Assembly: GCA_024641465.1 (NCBI GenBank)
Contig: JAHEDB010000170.1
Location: 1-5,740, forward strand
Reading direction: 5' to 3'
Source of the DNA: Chromatiales bacterium
Lineage (GTDB): Bacteria; Pseudomonadota; Gammaproteobacteria; UBA6429; Thiohalophilaceae
Length of the DNA: 5,740 bases
Shown here piece after piece: positions 1 through 5,740 of this stretch (its first letter is position 1; every line of letters begins with the position of its first letter). The notes beneath the pieces were generated by a model. It made no database searches. It was given only the letters and a program-made list of their open reading frames with translations, and had not been told where the DNA came from. The position numbers were made by a program, and so were the translations under genes.

Positions 1-9
1 CCATAGCCC

Positions 10-2505
10 ATGCACTTTCCCGTCGACGAACTCCTGCCGCAACTGACCGCCACCCTGGCGCAGGCCCCCAATGCGGTGTTGCAGGCGCCGCCCGGCGCGG
101 GCAAGACCACGCGTGTGCCCCTCGCCCTGCTCAAGGCCGAGTGGCTGGGCACGAAGAAGATCATCATGCTCGAGCCGCGCCGCATCGCGGCGCGTGCCGC
201 GGCCCGTTTTATGGCGGGCAGTCTGGGCGAAGCGGTGGGTGAAACCATCGGTTATCGGGTACGCCTCGACAGCAAGGTTGGCCCCCGCACCCGTGTCGAA
301 GTCGTCACCGAGGGCATCCTCACCCGTATGCTGCAACACGATCCGGCGTTGGAAGATTACGCTGTGGTGATCTTCGATGAATTCCATGAGCGCAATCTCA
401 ATTCCGATCTCGGCCTGGCCCTCTGCCTCGATGCCCAGCAAGGCCTGCGCGACGACCTGCGGCTGCTGGTGATGTCGGCGACCCTCGATGGCGCCGCCGT
501 GGCGGGTCTATTAAATGATGCGCCGCTGCTGACCAGCGAGGGTCGCAGTTATCCGGTGGAGGTGCGACATCTGCCCGCGCAGGCCAACTTCAGTCGTGAC
601 CGGCGCGGTTTTTTGCAGGAGGTCACGCGCCATATCCTTACCGCTCTCAAACAGGAGTCGGGCAGCGCGCTGGTGTTTCTGCCCGGGGTCGGTGAGATCC
701 GCCAGGTCCACAGCGCCTTGCAGGAGTCACTCAAGGGGGATGACATCATTCTCGCGCCACTGTTCGGGCAATTGACCGCGGCCGAACAGGACGCCGCGAT
801 CCAGCCTGCCCCTGCCGGTAAGCGCAAGCTGGTGCTCGCCACCTCGATTGCCGAGACCAGCCTGACCATCGACGGTATTCGCATCGTGATCGACAGCGGC
901 CTGATGCGCACCCCGCGCTTTGACCCCAACACCGGCCTGACGCAACTGATGACCCTGGCGGTGTCGCAGGCCAGTGCCGAGCAACGCGCTGGCCGTGCCG
1001 GACGGACCCAGGCCGGGGTGTGTTATCGCCTCTGGTCGCCATCGACGCATCTCCTGCCCTATACCAATGCCGAGATCATCGATGCCGACCTTGCGCCATT
1101 GTTACTCGAGCTGGCGCAGTGGGGTGTTACCGATGTGAACACCTTGCGCTGGCTTGACGCACCACCTGCGCCACACGTCGCGCAGGCGCGGGACCTGTTA
1201 CATCAACTCGGTGCACTGCATGGCGATGGTCGCATCACCCTGCACGGTCAGGCGATGGCGCAGTGGGGCGCCCACCCACGTCTGGCGCACATGCTGTTGC
1301 GTGGTCAGGCGATCGGCGCCGGGGCCCTGGCGTGTGAGATCGCCGCGCTATTGAGTGAACGGGATGTGCTGCGCGGTCCTGCCGCACGCGAGAGTGACCT
1401 GCGCCTGCGCATCGAGGCCCTGCGCGATCGACCGCGTAGCGGCGAGATCGATCAAGGCGCGCTGCGCCAGGTGCGTGAAACCGCCGGGCAATGGCAACGA
1501 CAACTCAAGGCTCAGGCCGATACCACGCAGGCCGACCTGGCCTTGACCGGTGTGTTGCTGGCCTATGCCTATCCGGATCGCATCGGTCGGCGACGCGATA
1601 CCAGCGGTATGCGCTACCTGCTCAGCAACGGTCGCGGTGCCCTGCTCGGTGAAGGGGACCTGCTCAGCAGCAGTGAATTCATCGTCGCCGCCCATCTCGA
1701 CGGCACGCGCGAGGCGCGCATCTATCTTGCGGCATCTGTTTATCTTGAACAGTTATTGCTCCACCACGCGGATCTCATGCAAGAGCAAACCTTTGTCAGT
1801 TGGGATGAACGTAACAGCTGTGTGCAGGCCAGACGACAACAGCGCATCGGCGAGGTTGTGATCGGAGATGTACCATGGCAGGATGCCGACCCAGAGGCGA
1901 TCCAGCAGGCCCTGCTCACGGGTATTCGACAACAGGGCCTGGCCTGCCTGCCATGGTCGGATGGCGCGAGGGAGTTACAGACACGAGTGGTATTTCTGCA
2001 TACCCAGCTCGATAACACCTGGCCTGATCTGAGTGATGCGACCTTGTTGCCAACCATCGATACGTGGTTAACACCTTATCTATCCGGCATGTCACGCCTG
2101 TCCCATCTGCAACGCCTCGACCTGCACGCCATCCTGCTGGCCAGCCTGAGCTGGGAACAACAACGCCAGCTCGATGAACTGGCGCCCACCCACCTCACCG
2201 TCCCCAGCGGTTCACGCATCCGCCTCGATTACAGCAACACCCCGCCGATCCTCGCCGTGCGTTTACAGGAGATGTTCGGTCTCACCGATACACCACGCAT
2301 CGCCAAAGGCAAGGTTGCAGTGTTATTGCACCTGCTATCACCGGCGCGCCGCCCCGTGCAGATCACCCAGGACCTCGCCGGTTTCTGGCAGGGCTCCTAT
2401 CACGCCGTCAAGAAAGACCTCAAGGGGCGTTACCCCAAACACCACTGGCCGGATGATCCACTGGCGGCGCAGGCCACGGCGCGGGCGAAGCGGAAGGGGG
2501 AGTGA
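10..2505 (+). CDS. hrpB: ATP-dependent helicase HrpB (DEAH family)
   Basis: This 831-residue protein is a complete superfamily 2 DEAH/RHA-type nucleic-acid helicase of the HrpB subfamily, presumed cytoplasmic; the cellular role of HrpB is poorly defined in bacteria. Visible motifs in order: Walker A GAGKT (residues 29-33), motif Ia LEPRRIAARA (54-63), the Walker B variant DEFHER (123-128), motif III SAT (156-158), motif V TSIAETSLTI (278-287) and motif VI QRAGRAGR (325-332). A helicase-associated segment with LLSERD (447-452) follows. The C-terminal HrpB-specific region includes LLPTIDTWLTPYLSGM (679-694) and ends in the subfamily signature GRYPKHHWPDDP (806-817), which separates it from HrpA. 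Length is close to the roughly 810-820 residues of the E. coli protein. The ATG at 10 puts Walker A at the usual distance from the N-terminus; only nine upstream bases are present, so no ribosome-binding site can be judged. The gene converges on the kinase gene to its right. No frameshift or lost catalytic motif is seen. Confidence 0.96.
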   Translation: MHFPVDELLPQLTATLAQAPNAVLQAPPGAGKTTRVPLALLKAEWLGTKKIIMLEPRRIAARAAARFMAGSLGEAVGETIGYRVRLDSKVGPRTRVEVVTEGILTRMLQHDPALEDYAVVIFDEFHERNLNSDLGLALCLDAQQGLRDDLRLLVMSATLDGAAVAGLLNDAPLLTSEGRSYPVEVRHLPAQANFSRDRRGFLQEVTRHILTALKQESGSALVFLPGVGEIRQVHSALQESLKGDDIILAPLFGQLTAAEQDAAIQPAPAGKRKLVLATSIAETSLTIDGIRIVIDSGLMRTPRFDPNTGLTQLMTLAVSQASAEQRAGRAGRTQAGVCYRLWSPSTHLLPYTNAEIIDADLAPLLLELAQWGVTDVNTLRWLDAPPAPHVAQARDLLHQLGALHGDGRITLHGQAMAQWGAHPRLAHMLLRGQAIGAGALACEIAALLSERDVLRGPAARESDLRLRIEALRDRPRSGEIDQGALRQVRETAGQWQRQLKAQADTTQADLALTGVLLAYAYPDRIGRRRDTSGMRYLLSNGRGALLGEGDLLSSSEFIVAAHLDGTREARIYLAASVYLEQLLLHHADLMQEQTFVSWDERNSCVQARRQQRIGEVVIGDVPWQDADPEAIQQALLTGIRQQGLACLPWSDGARELQTRVVFLHTQLDNTWPDLSDATLLPTIDTWLTPYLSGMSRLSHLQRLDLHAILLASLSWEQQRQLDELAPTHLTVPSGSRIRLDYSNTPPILAVRLQEMFGLTDTPRIAKGKVAVLLHLLSPARRPVQITQDLAGFWQGSYHAVKKDLKGRYPKHHWPDDPLAAQATARAKRKGE

Positions 2506-2555
2506 TTATCCAGGCTACTAATTATGCTTTAGCATTAGCTTTTAAATATTTTTTT

Positions 2556-2588
2556 AAAAAACCAAAACACGCGCCCTCAAAGGGGGCG
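2556..2588 (-). terminator. Probable rho-independent terminator for the leftward kinase operon
   Basis: Read on the minus strand, CGCCC (2588-2584) can pair with GGGCG (2576-2572) around a short loop, with one more T-A pair possible if two C residues bulge. After a four-base spacer come TTTT (2567-2564), GG, then TTTTTT (2561-2556). A GC-rich stem followed by a U-rich tract is the classical layout. The stem is short and the U tract is interrupted, so strength is uncertain. It lies about 170 bp beyond the kinase stop codon, so the kinase mRNA would carry the whole palindromic repeat at 2634-2706 in its 3' untranslated region. The plus strand has no U tract after this hairpin, so it should not serve hrpB. 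Confidence 0.5.
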
Positions 2589-2633
2589 ACCCGAGCGAAC
2601 TAGCTGTCATGTTTAATAGAAATACATCAGGTT

Positions 2634-2706
2634 GTAGCCCGTATGGAGCGATAGCGTAATACGGGGGAATAAATCCCCGTATTCCATTTCATTCCATACA
2701 GGCTAC
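2634..2706. repeat. 73-bp palindromic intergenic repeat (REP/MITE-like)
   Basis: The element is bounded by GTAGCC and GGCTAC. The outer arms, 2634-2647 (GTAGCCCGTATGGA) and 2693-2706 (TCCATACAGGCTAC), are inverted repeats matching at 13 of 14 positions. A perfect inner 9-bp stem, AATACGGGG (2658-2666) with CCCCGTATT (2675-2683), encloses an 8-base loop. Between the stems the arms no longer pair well: the left carries GCGATAGCGT (2648-2657) and the right CATTTCAT (2685-2692). It would fold as a long hairpin with an internal loop in RNA, or a cruciform in DNA. The GTAGCCCG(G/T)AT...GGCTAC pattern resembles multicopy intergenic palindromes that I recall from several proteobacterial genomes. No transposase is present, so it is at most a non-autonomous element. 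Copy number cannot be judged from one copy. Confidence 0.75.
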
Positions 2707-2757
2707 TTGCATTACCACGTAAATAACATTCCATTGGGTATGACGGCACCGACATTC

Positions 2758-4839
2758 TTATTTGCTGTAGCGCGGCAGGCTGAACCAGAAGGTAGAACCC
2801 TTGTCCGGGTTGCTGCGGACTCCGATGTCTCCGCCGTGCCGGCGGATAAACTCATGACACAGGATCAGGCCAAGGCCGGTGCCGCGCTCCTGGTGGGTGC
2901 CCGGTTGGCTATGGTGCTTGATATCGAGTCTGAACAGGGTTTCCTGTTGCTCCGCTGACATGCCAACCCCGCTATCGATAATCTCGAATATAACTTGATC
3001 ATCCTGCACGATGGCGTTGGCGCGTATGTTACCACCGCTTGCGGTATATTTAAGGGCATTATTAATCAGGTTGCGAGTCACGGTGTGAATCATGGCGACA
3101 TCGGCATACACCGGCGGCGTGGGCTCGATGGCAAGGCTGAGGGAAATGGATTTGGCCATGGCCTGCGTGGTGAACAGCTGCCCAGTCTCCAAGAGCAGGC
3201 TCGGCATGTCAACGGCCTGCGGCGCATAGGGGATCACACCTTTTTGGCTGCGCGCCCAGGTTAATAGCTGTTCGAGCAACTGGCTGATGGTTTGCGTTGA
3301 GTTGCGCGCCGCCTGTAAGGTTGAATCGGTAAACTCTTGCGGGCCTGTGATGACTTGATTGAAGAGCGTCGCCAGGCCACTGATAGGGCCACGCAGGTCG
3401 TGGGCGATGATGGAGAAAAATTTGTCCTTGGTGGTATTGGCTTCACGTAATTCCCGGGTGCGCGCGGCGACGGTTTCTTCAAGATTACTGGCGTGTTGTA
3501 GTGTGGTTTGTAAAAACTCGGTGCGTAAATTCTCGGTTTCCATCCTTGCCAGCCTTAGTCGATCCGCCAATGCCAGTGACAGGAGGATGGCATCGATCAG
3601 CATGCCGATGTCTACCGCGTGGTAGGCAAGGTAGGAATAGGGCGTCAGGCCGCTGACGGTCGTGGCGGATATGGTGGAGCCGGTAAAACCTGAGACGGTG
3701 GCGATAAGAAAATAACGCGCCGCGTGGTTGCCGGCCCTTAATGCGAGTACGCCAAGCACGACGGCAAACGGCGCATAAACCATTATCCACAAGATGGCGG
3801 TAATGACATGCCCTCGATAGCCGCCAAACAGCGCGGTGAGGATAAATGAAATGAATATTGCGATACCGAGGCCGCGGGCCAGGCGAAAGACGGCCGGCTG
3901 GCGGGATTTTAATTGCAAAAAATGACTGGCAAATAGCAGGCCCGCCATACTAAACAGGTAAATAAATACCGAATGCGCCCAGTTGCCCCAGTGCGGGGAA
4001 TCGGGCCACAGCAATGGATATAGGTGCCCGTTATAGGTGGCATGCATGGCCAGAAAGGCAAACAGGTAGCTGATATAACTTGCATAGAGCTGTTCACGCG
4101 TGGACAGGTATAAGAAAAGGTTATAGAGCAACATGGCGGCGATGGCGCCGTAGAGCACGCCCGTGAAAAGGGTTTCGTGATTATCTTCAGCATAGAAGGC
4201 CGCCTTGTCCATGAGGCGCATTTCGACCAGATAGGGATCGACGGTATGGGTGCGGACCAGCAGGCTTGTCTTACCCGGCGGAATAATCAGTTCGGTATTG
4301 ATATTCCTGTGCGGCAGGCTGCGGTGGCTGAAGGGTAGTTCATCGCCACCGCGATAACTTTGATGGATACCATGCTCATCAAGCAGGGTTACATCCAGCC
4401 TGTCCAGCCAGGTGGGCTGAAAAACCAGCAGTCGTTTGAGCGGCTCTGTAGCGGGATTATAGAGTTGCACGATAAACCAGTAGGTCACATTGCTAAATCC
4501 AAAGCTGGCCATGCGTTGCTTGATGTTGAACCCATCTGTCCTGGCCGCCAGTCTGACATTGGGCACAAGGCCAGGGTCGGTGTCAGGAATAATGCTTGCG
4601 TAGGGCACGAGGTGGGAGACGGGTGGGCTGACATCGAGCGGTTTCGTTGTCGGCTTTATTTCGGTGGCCTGGAGGGGGGTAAGCCATAGAGCAAAAAGGG
4701 CGGACAGCATCAACAGCCCGCTTGCAAAGACAGATTGTTTACGTAGACGATGTGACAGCACAAGCAAAATCATGGGTCTATTTAACACCAGGGTCGAAGA
4801 ATAGCCGGCGCTGGTCGAATCGGCCAACACTGCTTGCAT
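2758..4839 (-). CDS. 7TMR-DISM sensor histidine kinase
   Basis: An inner-membrane two-component sensor kinase of 693 residues from the ATG at 4839. A basic HRLRK stretch (30-34) and a hydrophobic segment ending near PLQA (about 39-58) look like a signal peptide. The periplasmic part (about 60-215) fits the 7TMR-DISMED2 family, seen in SNVTYWFIVQLYNP (116-129) and GGDELPFSHR (164-173); in that family it is thought to bind small ligands, possibly carbohydrates. Seven hydrophobic helices (7TMR-DISM_7TM) fall at about 223-425, then a coiled coil (about 428-470). HisKA carries FFSIIAHDLRGPI with phospho-acceptor His480. HATPase_c shows the N box NLINNALKY (590-598), G1 DSGVGMS (622-628) and G2 GTGLGL (653-658). 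There is no receiver or output domain and no response regulator gene nearby. Start is uncertain: the frame runs back to a TTG at 4842; ATG 4839 overlaps the upstream stop; ATG 4773 would give a more ordinary signal peptide. None has a clear Shine-Dalgarno sequence. The specific ligand is unknown. Confidence 0.92.
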   Translation of the reverse strand: MQAVLADSTSAGYSSTLVLNRPMILLVLSHRLRKQSVFASGLLMLSALFALWLTPLQATEIKPTTKPLDVSPPVSHLVPYASIIPDTDPGLVPNVRLAARTDGFNIKQRMASFGFSNVTYWFIVQLYNPATEPLKRLLVFQPTWLDRLDVTLLDEHGIHQSYRGGDELPFSHRSLPHRNINTELIIPPGKTSLLVRTHTVDPYLVEMRLMDKAAFYAEDNHETLFTGVLYGAIAAMLLYNLFLYLSTREQLYASYISYLFAFLAMHATYNGHLYPLLWPDSPHWGNWAHSVFIYLFSMAGLLFASHFLQLKSRQPAVFRLARGLGIAIFISFILTALFGGYRGHVITAILWIMVYAPFAVVLGVLALRAGNHAARYFLIATVSGFTGSTISATTVSGLTPYSYLAYHAVDIGMLIDAILLSLALADRLRLARMETENLRTEFLQTTLQHASNLEETVAARTRELREANTTKDKFFSIIAHDLRGPISGLATLFNQVITGPQEFTDSTLQAARNSTQTISQLLEQLLTWARSQKGVIPYAPQAVDMPSLLLETGQLFTTQAMAKSISLSLAIEPTPPVYADVAMIHTVTRNLINNALKYTASGGNIRANAIVQDDQVIFEIIDSGVGMSAEQQETLFRLDIKHHSQPGTHQERGTGLGLILCHEFIRRHGGDIGVRSNPDKGSTFWFSLPRYSK

Positions 4840-4841
4840 CA
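4837..4841 (-). other. TGATG stop-start overlap between MCP-like and kinase genes
   Basis: On the minus strand the TGA stop of the MCP-like gene (4841-4839) shares its A with an in-frame ATG of the kinase (4839-4837). The upstream bases, GACTTTCTT, hold no recognisable Shine-Dalgarno sequence. This arrangement is typical of termination-reinitiation coupling in operons. If translation instead begins at the ATG at 4773, the genes are separated by about 65 bp and coupling would be looser. Cotranscription is likely in either case. Confidence 0.55.
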
Positions 4842-5740
4842 AAGAAAGTCAATTGTGCCGCCATCATCTTTCTTTTTGACGGGCGAGTTACCGGCCAGTT
4901 TGTCTTTTTTTCTATCGTCGAGCAATTGATCGACTCGCAACACGACATTCTGAAATAAAACCTGCTGGTCGTATGAATTCAGCAAACTCTCACTGACGCC
5001 ATCCACGCAGCGGTTTAACCATTGCATACGATTTTCAATGTGGGTTGAGACCTGATTGGCGATGTCCTCAAATTGAAGCGCTATCACGGCCTTATTCATG
5101 GTCTGCGAGAGGTTGTTCTCCATGCCGGCCAGGGAACCAATGTTGGCATCAAAGCGTTTATCCAGTTCGATGATTTGCTGAATCAGCTTACCTATCTTAT
5201 CCTTCGCCAACAGGCTGGATTTCATGTCGCGAGCGGCAATCTCCTGCATGATGTCGCGCGCCCTGAAAATCTTTTGGCTGGCGTCGAGGATCTCATCGCG
5301 TGCCGATTGGCTGAGATGAGCGGTATCGTGTGCGAGCTGGCGAACCTCTTCCGCCATGCGCGCAAACAACTTGCCGTGTTCACCGCCGGAACGGGCGGCT
5401 TCGATGGCGGCATTGAAGGCCAGCAGGTTGGTTCTGTCAGATACCTTTTGAACATGTTCGAGAGTCGTAGACGCAGCCTGTATCTGGGCGGTGATGTCTT
5501 CAAATTGATAAACAATATCCATGTTCTGCTGACTGGTTTGTATGACCAGGCTGACGAGTTCCCCCAGGATGTCTTCGGTTGCATAGGTAAACTTTTGCAG
5601 ACCGCGAATTTGTTCATTGCAGTCACCATAGGACAGGTTCATGTCCTGGATGATTTTTTTAACAAAATTCTGCTGCCCCTGTAAATGTGAGCTCATTGTT
5701 TTAAAGACAGAAAACAGGTCCTTTACCGATTGGTTCACAA
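4839..5740 (-). CDS. Methyl-accepting chemotaxis protein-like signalling protein, N-terminus outside the window
   Basis: The visible 299 residues (counted from the GTG at 5738) are almost entirely helical and contain a chemoreceptor signalling hairpin. The tip lies at about 95-136, with RTNLLAFNAAIEAAR (102-116) and MAEEVRQLA (128-136). The rest fits a soluble MCP-like family: QNMDIVYQFEDITAQ before the tip (71-85), AARDMKSSLLAKDKI after it (168-182), then ALQFEDIANQ (220-229). It ends in a basic, probably flexible tail and the peptide GGTIDFL (293-299). Such proteins usually form dimers or trimers that engage CheA/CheW-type partners or modulate other signalling proteins. No membrane helix, HAMP or ligand-binding domain is visible. 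The GTG at 5738 sits two bases from the window edge and lacks visible context, and related proteins are typically longer, so the gene most likely continues to the right. An internal start at the ATG at 5696 is possible but has no Shine-Dalgarno. It precedes the kinase gene in an apparent operon. Confidence 0.85.
   Translation of the reverse strand, partial: VNQSVKDLFSVFKTMSSHLQGQQNFVKKIIQDMNLSYGDCNEQIRGLQKFTYATEDILGELVSLVIQTSQQNMDIVYQFEDITAQIQAASTTLEHVQKVSDRTNLLAFNAAIEAARSGGEHGKLFARMAEEVRQLAHDTAHLSQSARDEILDASQKIFRARDIMQEIAARDMKSSLLAKDKIGKLIQQIIELDKRFDANIGSLAGMENNLSQTMNKAVIALQFEDIANQVSTHIENRMQWLNRCVDGVSESLLNSYDQQVLFQNVVLRVDQLLDDRKKDKLAGNSPVKKKDDGGTIDFL

Noticed and set aside
549..932. Minus-strand open frames inside hrpB.
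   Set aside because: They overlap the conserved helicase core, are arginine- and serine-rich in the way of GC-rich shadow frames, and lack any recognisable domain.
2524..2555. Possible plus-strand terminator for hrpB: ATGC TTTA GCAT hairpin followed by an AT-rich, T-rich stretch.
   Set aside because: The stem is only four base pairs and is not GC-rich, and the T-rich stretch is mixed with A, so it cannot be separated from general AT richness.
2681..2734. Three ATTCCAT words (2681, 2691, 2728) suggesting a short direct repeat array or operator.
   Set aside because: The spacing is irregular (10 and 37 bases), the first two are part of the palindrome arms, and no promoter is expected in a convergent gap.
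2707..2958. Plus-strand open frame of 83 codons starting right after the palindrome.
   Set aside because: Most of it lies antisense to the conserved kinase ATPase domain and its residues resemble no protein family; no ribosome-binding site precedes it.
5073..5684. Plus-strand open frame of 203 codons antisense to the MCP-like gene.
   Set aside because: The opposite strand encodes a clear conserved MCP signalling domain; long antisense frames are expected from its codon use.

Overview
The window looks like chromosomal DNA from a mid-to-high-GC gammaproteobacterium. The grounds are a full-length proteobacterial HrpB helicase, a 7TMR-DISM histidine kinase, a chemoreceptor-like protein of a type common in gammaproteobacteria, and a palindromic intergenic repeat of the GTAGCC...GGCTAC kind. 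I cannot name the genus from sequence alone. No IS element, phage gene, CRISPR array or RNA gene is visible.

Layout: (1) 10-2505, plus strand: hrpB, a complete DEAH-family ATP-dependent helicase. (2) 2506-2757: a convergent intergenic gap of about 250 bp. It holds an AT-rich stretch, a likely minus-strand rho-independent terminator (about 2556-2588) and a 73-bp imperfect palindrome (2634-2706). (3) 2758-4839, minus strand: a membrane sensor histidine kinase with signal peptide, periplasmic 7TMR-DISMED2-like domain, seven-helix membrane domain, coiled coil, HisKA and HATPase_c. (4) 4839 to beyond the right edge, minus strand: the C-terminal 299 or so residues of a methyl-accepting-chemotaxis-protein-like signalling protein.

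The last two genes probably form one leftward operon. The TGA of the chemoreceptor-like gene overlaps the first in-frame ATG of the kinase (TGATG), which suggests translational coupling. The pair therefore reads as a signal-transduction unit: a helical MCP-type signalling protein plus a periplasmic-ligand-sensing kinase. No response regulator lies in the window, and hrpB converges on the kinase from the other side, so a partner regulator would have to be to the right or elsewhere. hrpB appears to be an unrelated neighbour facing the operon.

I did not find a clearly new system. The points most worth following up are the coupled MCP-like/kinase pair, the altered hairpin tip and paired QFEDI motifs of the MCP-like protein, and the asymmetric two-half structure of the intergenic palindrome.
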